This document shows positions 9,365 to 18,114 of a stretch of 64,000 nucleotides of DNA, one piece after another. The stretch's first letter is position 1, and each line of letters opens with the position of its first letter. The notes below the pieces were generated by a model. That model was not told the origin of the DNA, ran no database searches, and was given only the letters and a program-made list of their open reading frames with translations. This DNA is from Siderastrea siderea (Eukaryota > Cnidaria > Anthozoa > Scleractinia > Rhizangiidae). The position numbers and the translations under genes were made by a program. Location: assembly GCA_964030785.1 (NCBI GenBank), contig OZ034967.1:55465265-55529264 (forward strand), in the 5' to 3' direction.

Positions 9365-12235
9365 CTACTTCCCGGTCATTGCTGTTTCCTCAAGAAGACA
9401 TAACTTTGTAACCGGTCGCGTAAGAAATCCACTTTGGGTCTTGACCTCAACCTTTCTGACTCTTCCATCACTACTTGGATGAACTTTGACCACTCGAGCA
9501 AGAGGCCAGTGGTCTCGAGCTACATTTGGCTCCATAACGAGTACGACATCGCCTTCTTCCAATTTTCTGGATTCGGTAGTCCAGTTGGGTCTAACGATCA
9601 GGTTTGGTAAGTACTTACGGCGCCAACGTTCCCAGAACATATTGGCGAGGGCAAGTGCTTGTCGATATTTCTTTCTGGAATTGATTTCTCGTTCTTGTAC
9701 ATCAGCAATCGGAGGCGACGAGGATGATCTTTGAATTAGGAAGGAATTCGGAGTAATAGCCGTCAGGTCCTGTGGATCGTCACTTGGTGTGGTAAGTGGT
9801 CGATTATCGAGCGTTGCTTCGACAACAGCAAGAGAGGTAGTCAGCGCTTCTTGAGTTAGCACCTGTCCGTGCAACACAACGGTAAGAGCTTGCTTCACCG
9901 ATCTGATGAGACGTTCCACCACGCCATTCATGTGCGACACCGTTGGTGGGTTGAAGATCCACTCTGTGTTTGATCTCAACATTGAATCCCTGATCTTTTC
10001 ATGGTCGAAGTTGTTTACAGCTTCACGCATCTCCCTTGCAGCTCCAATAAAATTGGTTCCTTGATCACTTGTCAGAGTCCTTGGATAGCCTCGTCTACTT
10101 CCGAAACGGAAAAAGCAGCTCAGAAAGGAATCCGTCTCAAGAGTCTCAACAACATCTAAGTAGACAGCTCGAACTGTGGCACAGGTGAAAATTACTCCCC
10201 ATCTCTTGATTTGACTTCTACGCTCTTTCACCTTGATCGGCACAAACAAGTCAACAAGCGCGTGGAAGAAGGGCGGACAGTAAGGCGTTACCCGACGTTC
10301 GGGTAGTGCTGACATCATAGGAGGTCTGGGTCGGCTTTTCTTTCTTTTACAGACCAGGCAAGATTGGCTGAATTTCTTGACAGCCGATTTACCACCGACA
10401 ATCCAGTAACGGTGTCTGATTTCATTGCAGACGTAGTCCACTGGCCCATGAGCAAGTTGGGTGTGGTAGTGCGCAATCAATAACTGGCCAAACCTTGATT
10501 TGGAGTCCACAACAATCGGATGCTTAGCATCGAAGTCTATCGGTGCATTTTCCAACCTTCCTTTGGCACGCAAAAGCCCCTTGTCATCAATAAACGGAGT
10601 TATCTTCACTAGCTTAGAGTTCTTGGGTATAGGCTCTCCTCGTACTAAGCAATCGATTTCACGGCCAAATGACTCTCGCTGAGCAACGCGGATGAGAACA
10701 TTCTCAGCTTGCTGAAGCTCTTCCACGCTTGGAGAACGGTTCACTAACACGCTGGCTTTGGTAAGTGTTGACTTGAACTTCTGAACACATAGTAATACAC
10801 ACGCCACTACTCTCTTGGCTTTCCAGAGCGTTAAGTAGTCCTCGAGATCAATTAGACTGCTTTCCAAGAAAACGCATACCGTCCCTGAATGCGCAGATTT
10901 TCTCAGTTCTGAGGGGTCATCGCATACTTGTTCAGTCGGGCCGCGTGGCCATTCGTTCACTGGATCACGTAAAAATGCTGGACCTAGTTGCCAAGAGCTG
11001 TCATGATCAAGACAAGGCGGCGACGCTCCTCTAGTTCCAATGTCAGCCACATTAATTTCAGTTGGAACGTACCGGATATTTACGTTAACGCCATTCTGCT
11101 CAAGAGACTCTACCTTTTCTTGGAAGTCAACGATTCTGTGTGTTACATAATCTTTGTAACGCCTGCTTGGCTGGGTAAACCAGTGTCTGCAGATGAGGGA
11201 GTCTGTCCACAATACAATCCTTTGCACTTTGACGCTGCTTTCTTCAACAATCGTGGCGGCTAAGTTTATGCCCATCCTGACCGCATCCAGCTCAAGCCTT
11301 GGGATGGTAATTCTCTTAAGTGGGGTTACACGAACACGGGATGACACCAGAGAAACGCCCACTTCGCCGTTTTCATAACAAAAACGATAGTATTCCACTG
11401 CACGTTTTGCTTGCATTGAACTGTCAGCGAACACATGGAGCTGGAAGTCATCTGCGGCTTCCTTTCGCCTTCGGTAGCAACGGGGAAATCTCAACTCATC
11501 CAGTGAATTTGCTTCACTCTCGAACTTAGACCACTCATGTAATTTCTCTTCATCAATGACATCATCCCAGTCCAGTTTTAAAGGCCACAGTCCTTGGAGA
11601 AACATTCTTCCCCGAATAACAAAGGGTGAGACAAGTCCAAGTGGATCCCAGATGGACGAGACGAAACTGAGAATTTCTCTTGGAGTTTTTGCAGGTTTTT
11701 TCGTCGGGGCAGTTATCCTAAATGTGTCTGTTGATGGTTCGTAGACAACACCAAGGGTTCGAAAAGCTGGGCTCCCCTGAGGCCCAATCTCCTTTACCTC
11801 AGCTCGGTCAGATTTGGGAATCTCAGCCAAAACGTCAGGTGAGTTCGAGGCCCATTTAGTCAGGTGAAAACCTCCTCGTTTCATAACTTCCGAGAGGTCT
11901 TTGCAAAGACATGCAGCTTCTTCTTTAGACTCAACCGACTCTAGTGTGTCATCCATGTGTCTGTTGTTTTCAAGTGACGCGGCAGCTCGGGGGAATTCTT
12001 CTCGATGTTCCTCAGCATTCACTAGTACCGTGTAGTTTGCACAGGCTGGAGCAGAGCACTCTCCAAAAATTCGTTTCTCATACTGATAAACATCTGGAAC
12101 CTGAGAGTTATCACTCCTACACAGGAAGCGAAGGGCTGGCTTGTTTTCTTGACGTAAACGAAGCATAAGGTACATACCTTTAGCATCAGCACACAAGGTG
12201 ATTAGTCCTTCAAGTATTCCAAACAGGGAACCCAA
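9365..12235 (-). CDS. BEL/Pao pol, RT C-terminal part, RNase H and integrase
   Basis: 956-codon open frame. Residues ~1-110 are the reverse transcriptase palm. The first catalytic Asp is kept (A-D-A-K-G-M), but the Y-x-D-D box reads H-M-D-D (about residue 93), an unusual substitution. The Pao-type connection and RNase H-like region follow (F-A-D-S-S, L-E-L-D-A, W-T-D-S). Then come an integrase HHCC zinc finger (H-Y-H ... C-L-V-C, about 600-650), an rve core with S-D-Q-G-T-N-F and N-G-V-V-E-R as the D and E of the DDE triad, and a DUF5641-like tail. The frame is preceded in phase by a TGA near 12249, so the apparent Met start is not the true start; upstream RT sequence continues past it. Confidence 0.88.
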   Translation of the reverse strand: MGSLFGILEGLITLCADAKGMYLMLRLRQENKPALRFLCRSDNSQVPDVYQYEKRIFGECSAPACANYTVLVNAEEHREEFPRAAASLENNRHMDDTLESVESKEEAACLCKDLSEVMKRGGFHLTKWASNSPDVLAEIPKSDRAEVKEIGPQGSPAFRTLGVVYEPSTDTFRITAPTKKPAKTPREILSFVSSIWDPLGLVSPFVIRGRMFLQGLWPLKLDWDDVIDEEKLHEWSKFESEANSLDELRFPRCYRRRKEAADDFQLHVFADSSMQAKRAVEYYRFCYENGEVGVSLVSSRVRVTPLKRITIPRLELDAVRMGINLAATIVEESSVKVQRIVLWTDSLICRHWFTQPSRRYKDYVTHRIVDFQEKVESLEQNGVNVNIRYVPTEINVADIGTRGASPPCLDHDSSWQLGPAFLRDPVNEWPRGPTEQVCDDPSELRKSAHSGTVCVFLESSLIDLEDYLTLWKAKRVVACVLLCVQKFKSTLTKASVLVNRSPSVEELQQAENVLIRVAQRESFGREIDCLVRGEPIPKNSKLVKITPFIDDKGLLRAKGRLENAPIDFDAKHPIVVDSKSRFGQLLIAHYHTQLAHGPVDYVCNEIRHRYWIVGGKSAVKKFSQSCLVCKRKKSRPRPPMMSALPERRVTPYCPPFFHALVDLFVPIKVKERRSQIKRWGVIFTCATVRAVYLDVVETLETDSFLSCFFRFGSRRGYPRTLTSDQGTNFIGAAREMREAVNNFDHEKIRDSMLRSNTEWIFNPPTVSHMNGVVERLIRSVKQALTVVLHGQVLTQEALTTSLAVVEATLDNRPLTTPSDDPQDLTAITPNSFLIQRSSSSPPIADVQEREINSRKKYRQALALANMFWERWRRKYLPNLIVRPNWTTESRKLEEGDVVLVMEPNVARDHWPLARVVKVHPSSDGRVRKVEVKTQSGFLTRPVTKLCLLEETAMTGK

Positions 12236-12244
12236 CAGGTCTGT

Positions 12245-12876
12245 ACCTCATAAAATAAAGTCATTCAAGCACTTTCCTTGACACTTTGCAGCAGCATTAT
12301 ACACCCGTCTAACTTTCCTGGCTTCTTTGGGTTTCTGACCGGATGGTGCAGGAGATAATGGACCATTGTTGATGACGAACTCTCAACACTGGCTACTTCT
12401 TCCTTCGAATTTTTCCTGATGTATCCATTGGTTACATCACTCACGATAGAGGCGTCATAAGCTGATTTTAGGGCAGGTTCCCGCTCTAACCTTTTTTCCA
12501 ATGCTCCGAGATGCGCTTCGGCAACTTTTCTGTTGTTAGGGATGACTGGAGCGGAATCCCGCCACAAAATGCCAGACTCGAAAGCATTCATTCCAGGTAT
12601 CCTCTTAGTATTCTCTTTCAGGAGTTTGTATGCCTTCTCATCTTCTATGGACCTTATCTCATTCTTCCGCTTGGGAACTGGAATAGCTTCGTCATTGAAC
12701 CATTTCTCGAAATGCTGGCTGATACTAAGGCTATCTTCTACGCCTGCGTCTACGCCAGAGTCTACGCTGATACGACACACTTGAATGGTGCGTGAATGAG
12801 CAGGAACATGTGAGAATGCTACCATCCTAGCTTCGTTCTGATGGCTGTAGGAGACCCTCGGGGACCTTCTCTGCAC
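12245..12876 (-). pseudogene. BEL pol N-terminal segment with frameshifts and a stop
   Basis: The frame from 12876 gives the protease-RT linker and the typical H-P-V-R-N-P-K-K-P-G-K entry to RT, then breaks at about 12317. In a neighbouring frame the RT continues as R-R-V-Y-N-A-A-A-K and meets a TGA near 12249 before rejoining the long pol frame. A separate frame change at about 12830 divides this segment from gag-protease (…R-T-K-L-G-W). BEL elements normally encode one polyprotein, so these are best read as inactivating mutations. A programmed frameshift at the gag-pol join is possible but no slippery site was evident. Confidence 0.8.
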
Positions 12877-15371
12877 TCCAATGGTATTTGAAGGCGATAC
12901 TCGGGAAGTCCAAGGATGCTCCCAATCTTAGAGGCGTCAGTACACTGCAACGGCAAGTTTTGCAAGTGAGGGTACTTCTCCTTATCGGCCGGCCAGTCAA
13001 CTACGTACTCTGGGCTGTTTAGGGCCGGAACTGTCAGAGCTGAATGAGTTGTATAACGCCTCTGACGTCTGCCAACTCCTGAGATACCAAGAGAGTCCAC
13101 AGGAAAAGAACGGACAACTTCACTCGTATTTGTTCCTCCCAACGAAATCTCTCCTAGCTCTCCGGTGAAACCAACTTTCTCAGCTAATGCCTGAAGAACC
13201 AACGTTGCGTTTGAACCCGTATCTAACAAACACAAGGTCTTAAGTCTCTGACCATTAGGGCCATAGAGGAACACTGGAATGAGTGGGTGAGCAACTTGAC
13301 AGGGAGCAATCTGAGCGCAAGCAGAGTACGGCATATGTTCAGTGCTAGAGGACCTTTGTGGTTCGGTTTCTGTAGCCAAGGTCTGCGTTGCTGAAATCCC
13401 TGTCGTTGTTGGAGTCACTGTTGCTGCTGTTGCCGCCGTTGAGGTCTGGATTGAGCTAGCATCTTGTACCTGATTTGAAGGCGTGGCTTCCCGGAAACGG
13501 TTTTCCCTTGAGTTGATTTCATGAAGCAAGGTATGATGGTGACCTTTACATCCACCGACTTGACAGTTGACGGTAGCTTTCCAATCTTTCCGCAAATGTT
13601 TAGCGAAGTAAGAGAAACAAAGTCCCTTTTCTACCATTAGTTTGAAACGCTCAGATGGAGAAAGCCGCTTGAACATTCGACACTGAGACACCGAATGGCC
13701 TTTCTTGAAATGGAACGGGCAAGTAGAAACCAAAGACGTCATATCTGTCTTAAACGATCTTGTCTTGTGAGAAGATTTCCCTTCTGATTTGAGCTTTGAA
13801 GAAGAAGGATCCAAGTTTCCCTGAGCAATATCCCATGTGTGTGTATGATCCTCAAGCCACTTCCCGAACGATCTCAACGTTCTTCTTTCTGGGTGCACTT
13901 TTATGATGTCTATCCATCTGGTCTTTAACAACGTCGGCAACTTCTCCAAAACATCTTCCACGTACGAATCAGACAGGAGATCACCAGTGCGCCCCAACGA
14001 TTTGAAAACAGAGATCAAAGAAGTGACTTTGTCCGTCAGTGACCGCAACTGAGCGGCATTTTTCTCCAGTACACTTGGGCTCGACTTCAAAGCTCTTCTA
14101 TATGACTGCACAATCTTGATAGGATCACCAAACCTCTTCTCCAGTATTCTCCATGCCTCATAGTATTCCGAACTGTTTGGCAAAATTCCTTGAAGGGCTG
14201 TCTCTGCTTCTCCTTTAACGTTTGTTAACAATAAGTTCAGTAACTCGTTTTCGTTGTAGTAGCCCTGTTCCTCCAGTTGCTTGAATGAGGCACGGAACCC
14301 TGAGTATTTACCATAGTCTCCACTGAATGGCTTAATGTTCGGTTTCTGGGTTTTGAGAATTGCCTCCGCAACTTTCAATATCGGATCACTAGGTTGACTG
14401 GCAGTACGTATCCCAGAACCCTTTTGGGCGGATGAATCTGCCATTTTGCTGAACATCCGATCAACTTTGTCCTTTACACTCTCCTGCGGAAGGCTTTCAA
14501 TATCCTTACGATGACCACCATTTTGACTTAAATCATCTCCCATGCGGCTGGCTGCCAGCTGATGGCGACGCTCGATGCTCGCAATCTTCTTTTCCACTTG
14601 ATGACGCTTGTCTAATTCTTCTATTTTCAACTCCTCCAAACGTTTCTCATATTCTAATTTAATTTGCTGGATTTCGCGTTTAAATTCCTGTTCTTTCCAC
14701 TGTAACTTCGCCTCGAGTTCTTTTCTTTCCAATTCCTTGCGAAGAATTGTCTTTTCCTCTTCTTGTCTTAGAAGGAGAGCTTGTTCGCTTTTCGCTGTTT
14801 CAATATCAGCCTGATTAATATTCATGTCAGCACTCATGGCAGGTTTTCCAAATTCAATATCAGGCTGATTAATATTCATGTCAGCACTCATGGCGGGCTT
14901 TCCAAATTCAATTCCTCTAGGCGCCGAAACCTTGCGTAACGACAACGGAATCGATGTAATCGACGACGGTGGCTCGTTTATTCTTTCCTTTAAATGCTCA
15001 TCGATACGCTGTCGAAGATCTTCAACTTCGTTCTCAAGTCGTTCTGCCGCTGTTTGTTCTCTTTGTTGTTCCGCAGCCTCGAGTAGAGCAAAGAACCGAA
15101 AATTTATTGTCCTTATTTCCTCCCACGTTTCGAAAACTTGTTCCAATAACAAACGCATCACTGCACGACTTCCGCGAAACTCCAGAATGCGCTTCAACTT
15201 TTCCATTGTTTGATGTAACTTGTTTACCGTGCTTCGGCGGACGAACCTCAGTTCCCTTTTCGCCGCTTCGATTTCCTTTTCCGTCAAGGGAAGTTCCGTT
15301 GCGGGAAGTTCAGCCTGTTCCTTTCCAAGCTCCTCATCTCGTAAAGCGAAGGCCATGTCCGTCACCAACAC
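12819..15371 (-). CDS. BEL/Pao gag-protease
   Basis: 850-codon frame. The N-terminus is Glu/Lys/Arg-rich coiled coil (about 20-290) with a near-perfect tandem duplication of an 18-residue unit (F-G-K-P-A-M-S-A-D-M). A DUF1759-like gag domain follows (F-S-G-D-Y-G-K-Y-S-G-F ... L-E-K-R-F-G-D-P). Cys/His knuckle-like sequence (C-P-F-H ... C-R-M-F ... G-L-C-F-S-Y-F-A-K-H, then C-K-G-H-H-H) comes next, and the protease carries L-L-D-T-G-S-N-A-T (D-T-G active site, about residue 725). Start chosen at the first ATG inside the 5' LTR boundary. Ends L-G-W at a frame change before the pol linker. Confidence 0.85.
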   Translation of the reverse strand: MLVTDMAFALRDEELGKEQAELPATELPLTEKEIEAAKRELRFVRRSTVNKLHQTMEKLKRILEFRGSRAVMRLLLEQVFETWEEIRTINFRFFALLEAAEQQREQTAAERLENEVEDLRQRIDEHLKERINEPPSSITSIPLSLRKVSAPRGIEFGKPAMSADMNINQPDIEFGKPAMSADMNINQADIETAKSEQALLLRQEEEKTILRKELERKELEAKLQWKEQEFKREIQQIKLEYEKRLEELKIEELDKRHQVEKKIASIERRHQLAASRMGDDLSQNGGHRKDIESLPQESVKDKVDRMFSKMADSSAQKGSGIRTASQPSDPILKVAEAILKTQKPNIKPFSGDYGKYSGFRASFKQLEEQGYYNENELLNLLLTNVKGEAETALQGILPNSSEYYEAWRILEKRFGDPIKIVQSYRRALKSSPSVLEKNAAQLRSLTDKVTSLISVFKSLGRTGDLLSDSYVEDVLEKLPTLLKTRWIDIIKVHPERRTLRSFGKWLEDHTHTWDIAQGNLDPSSSKLKSEGKSSHKTRSFKTDMTSLVSTCPFHFKKGHSVSQCRMFKRLSPSERFKLMVEKGLCFSYFAKHLRKDWKATVNCQVGGCKGHHHTLLHEINSRENRFREATPSNQVQDASSIQTSTAATAATVTPTTTGISATQTLATETEPQRSSSTEHMPYSACAQIAPCQVAHPLIPVFLYGPNGQRLKTLCLLDTGSNATLVLQALAEKVGFTGELGEISLGGTNTSEVVRSFPVDSLGISGVGRRQRRYTTHSALTVPALNSPEYVVDWPADKEKYPHLQNLPLQCTDASKIGSILGLPEYRLQIPLECREGPRGSPTAIRTKLGW

Positions 15372-15417
15372 GTAGTCAAGTCCCTAGCTCGCAATAACAA
15401 GCTTAGGGTGATTTGAC

Positions 15418-15765
15418 TGTTTATTTATCGGGGATTTGTACAAGTTCGATTTGCGTCCAGCAGTAATGACGGCTTACAGTTCGAGTGTTCGTCAAATCAC
15501 TGCAAAACAGTGATGAGTGATTCTAGTATTAGTTCCTGAAGGTACAGCAAATGAAACAAAGCAAGGCTGAAAAACTTACCCCTAATTCCGGACAAAATCA
15601 TCGACGGACGTAACAAGAGTTCGTTTAACTATGCGAAACTATGCGAAAGAAAAAACTACAGCTTTTGAAATAAGAATTAATAAATGTCGAGGAGTGCCCC
15701 TTGGGGCTGCACGGGGGCACGCCACCTTACGTAAGTTCAGTTCTCGCCGTCAGTCTTTGTTAACA
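15418..15765 (-). repeat. BEL 5' LTR
   Basis: 348 bp, counterpart of 8962-9306. Because the element is on the minus strand, this right-hand repeat is the 5' LTR. It is followed on the right by the CTTGG target duplication and resumed TRIM coding text. Confidence 0.9.
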
Positions 15766-16949
15766 CTTGGAATAAAGGAAACTATGTAGCTTAGTGGCTA
15801 GATCACCGATTTTCAATTTCTGGAGGCACTCGGCACTTTCTTCGTTTTTCACAAAAGCGGTAACAGTTTTCCAGTCGATTGTTGATTTCACATCTTGTGG
15901 TTCCTGGAGTCCTTGGAAAAGCTCATCCATGACAGTTTTGGTTCTTACAAGTTCTGCTCCGGTGCTGCGTTCAACGAGACGTTCAATTTGTGAGATCGAA
16001 TGCTCCCTCTTTTCCAAATGATCTTGCAATTTATCTTTGTGTCTCCTGAGTTGTTCTTGGGCTTTCTTTGTCTGATTTTCCACTATTGCCTCCCCTTCTT
16101 TATGTCGAAGAGTCAAGCTCAGTGACTCGGCTGTCTGCTGTATCTGTTCCTTGTTAATTTTCGAACGATAATCCAATAGACGTGACTTTTTATCTAGTTC
16201 TCTGATGTGACTGGAAATTGTGTTCGATGATTCCTTTGCTGTAATCAGATATAGAAGTGATATTGTTCTTGACAACTTTTGGAATTAATTCTTCAGCGTT
16301 CTGCTGCCCTTGCTCAACAGTATCACAAGTTTGGCTCATGGGGGTATCGCACACTGTGCAATAAAACTTGAATATTGGTCTCTTTGAGTACACCTTCAAA
16401 GTCCATGTCTTGAAAATCTTTGAGAGCTAGAACACGATGTTCTTTGTTTTCCTTCAAAATGTTGTGTGCATTCAAACAATCTTTGCACCAAAATTTTCCG
16501 CAATTTCCCTGCTAGCAGAGGCCCCTTTTCCTTTGTATTCGCTGAGCTGACGGGCGGGACGAAGAGAATACAAAGGAAAAGGGGCCTCTGCTAGCAGGGA
16601 ATTCCGCAGTGAAAACAATACGTCTTTTCCTCGTGTTTCTCATCACAGTTTCCACAAGTCACTTTTGAAGTATTGCACTCTTTGATGGCCAAAGTATCGA
16701 GCAGATTTTTCACGTACAAAGAGCTTGGCAGAGTTTCTGTCCAGCCATTCTCGTGCACGGCGACTTCAACATCGCAGAGCGGACATTTGATGTTGTTTTA
16801 TGATGGGCGCTGGTTCTTGCTAAGTTGTTGAGACATTCAAGGTAGAAAACGTGAAGGCAGGGCAGTTGTTTGGGATTTGTATACACGTTACTACAAAGTA
16901 CGCAGGTCACTTCGTCCTTCAGGTTGTGTATTAGTGTAGAGACATCCAT
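15766..16949 (-). pseudogene. TRIM copy 3, N-terminal half (RING, B-boxes, coiled coil), right of BEL insertion
   Basis: From the ATG at 16949 the RING begins as in paralogues, but a zinc Cys is Tyr (H-V-F-Y-L-E-C) and the frame shifts after T-S-A-H-H-K. B-box 1 is interrupted by a hairpin insertion (16503-16601). B-box 2 is frameshifted and incomplete. The coiled coil is readable from about 16275 to 15800. The text then jumps from D-L-A-T-K to the equivalent of S-Y-I-V-S-F-I-P, a deletion of roughly 65 codons covering the start of the filamin domain, just before the BEL target site. The gene continues at 8961 on the far side of the element. Confidence 0.85.
16503..16601. mobile_element. ~100-bp snap-back MITE inside TRIM copy 3
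   Basis: A ~37-bp arm starting TTCCCTGCTAGCAGAGG is followed after a ~25-bp spacer by its exact reverse complement. TTCCGCA occurs on both sides (16496-16502 and 16602-16608), consistent with a 7-8 bp target duplication within B-box 1 coding sequence. No coding capacity. Superfamily not determined. Confidence 0.8.
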
Positions 16950-17065
16950 GTTGAATACTAAGGAAAGGAATCGAATATATCTAAAATGCCACGAATTAAA
17001 TATTCCACAAGGCTGAGTGATTGAAGTAACTTAGCTACTTAGAATTGAATTAATCAAGCAAAGAA
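16950..17065. other. Immediate 5' flank of TRIM copy 3
   Basis: Short AT-rich 5' flank without recognisable coding sequence, leading into the CACGCGAA motif block. Confidence 0.35.
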
Positions 17066-17135
17066 ACAATGCTCACGCGAATCGCACATTTTTCACGCGA
17101 ACTACACAATGGTCACGCGAAGCGCACAACTATCA
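17066..17135. promoter_or_regulatory. Reiterated TCACGCGAA motifs upstream of TRIM copy 3
   Basis: Three spaced copies (CTCACGCGAATCGCAC, TTCACGCGAACTACAC, GTCACGCGAAGCGCAC) in ~60 bp, 120-185 bp upstream of the ATG at 16949. Position and sequence match the blocks upstream of other TRIM copies. Confidence 0.5.
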
Positions 17136-18114
17136 GACAATGGTCTCGGTGTTTTCTCCATGTGGGATTAAAACTGAAATGATTCATGGAGGTCCCGACT
17201 GTTTATGAACCATTGAAAACTTACCTTTTTGATACAAAATAACTTTACATTACAACAAGAAATTGACTCAGGGTCCGTTTAGGTTTGATTTCCTCACTAA
17301 CTGAATCACTTTTAAACTGAAACAAACAAATAAAACAGATGAAACAAAATTGCGTGATGTTGCCACTGAAAGCATAGAAAACATCCCATTTCAATCTTCA
17401 GTGTTGCACCAGAGTTTAGCTGTCGACACCACATGTTATCTGTTCGATCAACTTTATTTAGCTATTCCTTATTTACTGATTGATTTTTCCAGTCATTAAG
17501 TTCTAATTTCAAATAAACTGTTTATACAAACTCATAGATTGACCTTGTTTTGATATGGTGTTCTATTTCAACTACAGGATGACACAGGCGACGAAGAAAA
17601 GAACTGAAATCAGATACTGTGATGTACAAACAAGACTGTTAGGTAAATAGACTCTAACATACATAAAAAAAATGCAACCTCATTGAACTACAAACCGGGC
17701 TACATACTCAGCCGATTGACATATTTGCACCTATTAGCTATAACAGAGAAAAAGTATCATTTCAGGAATTAAGTTTGAAAACAATTATCCCATAATCACC
17801 ATAATGAACAGAAGTTGCTTTTCAATTAACTTATGACTAAATTCAAACATTCCAGGTTATTTGGATTTTAATTTCATGGATCGGCTGAAGAAAGCTAGAG
17901 TTGAGTTAGATCGATGCACCGAATCTGATTTCTTCATGTTGTTGCATTGAAACTAGTTATTGTTCAATTTCTGTCGAGCTGCCTTGGCATTTAGCGTGAT
18001 TAGTTTTTCTTTTTTTCTGATTGGACCCACTAGTTCATCAGGTATTCCTTTAATTTCGCCAGAGAGTTAAGAACCCTCTATTTAATCTGTGAGGAAATTG
18101 CTTTGCTTGCATCA
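17136..18114. other. Intergenic, no gene recognised
   Basis: AT-rich sequence between TRIM copies 3 and 4. No domain-bearing open frame, RNA gene or TIR pair was identified. Confidence 0.45.

Larger units (their letters stand above)
8962..15765 (-). mobile_element. BEL/Pao LTR retrotransposon, full length with degraded pol
   Basis: Two direct long repeats (8962-9306 and 15418-15765) start TGTTTATTTATCGG and end GTTAACA on the plus strand. They flank gag and pol frames read leftward. The element is bounded by a 5-bp duplication CTTGG (8957-8961 and 15766-15770), the usual length for BEL/Pao. Total length is 6,804 bp. The LTRs differ by roughly ten substitutions or small indels by eye, so insertion is not very recent. 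Pol has two frame interruptions and one stop, so the copy is probably non-autonomous. It sits inside TRIM copy 3. Confidence 0.93.

Noticed and set aside
14969..15397. 142-codon plus-strand frame over gag
   Set aside because: Antisense shadow of the Glu/Arg-rich gag coiled coil.
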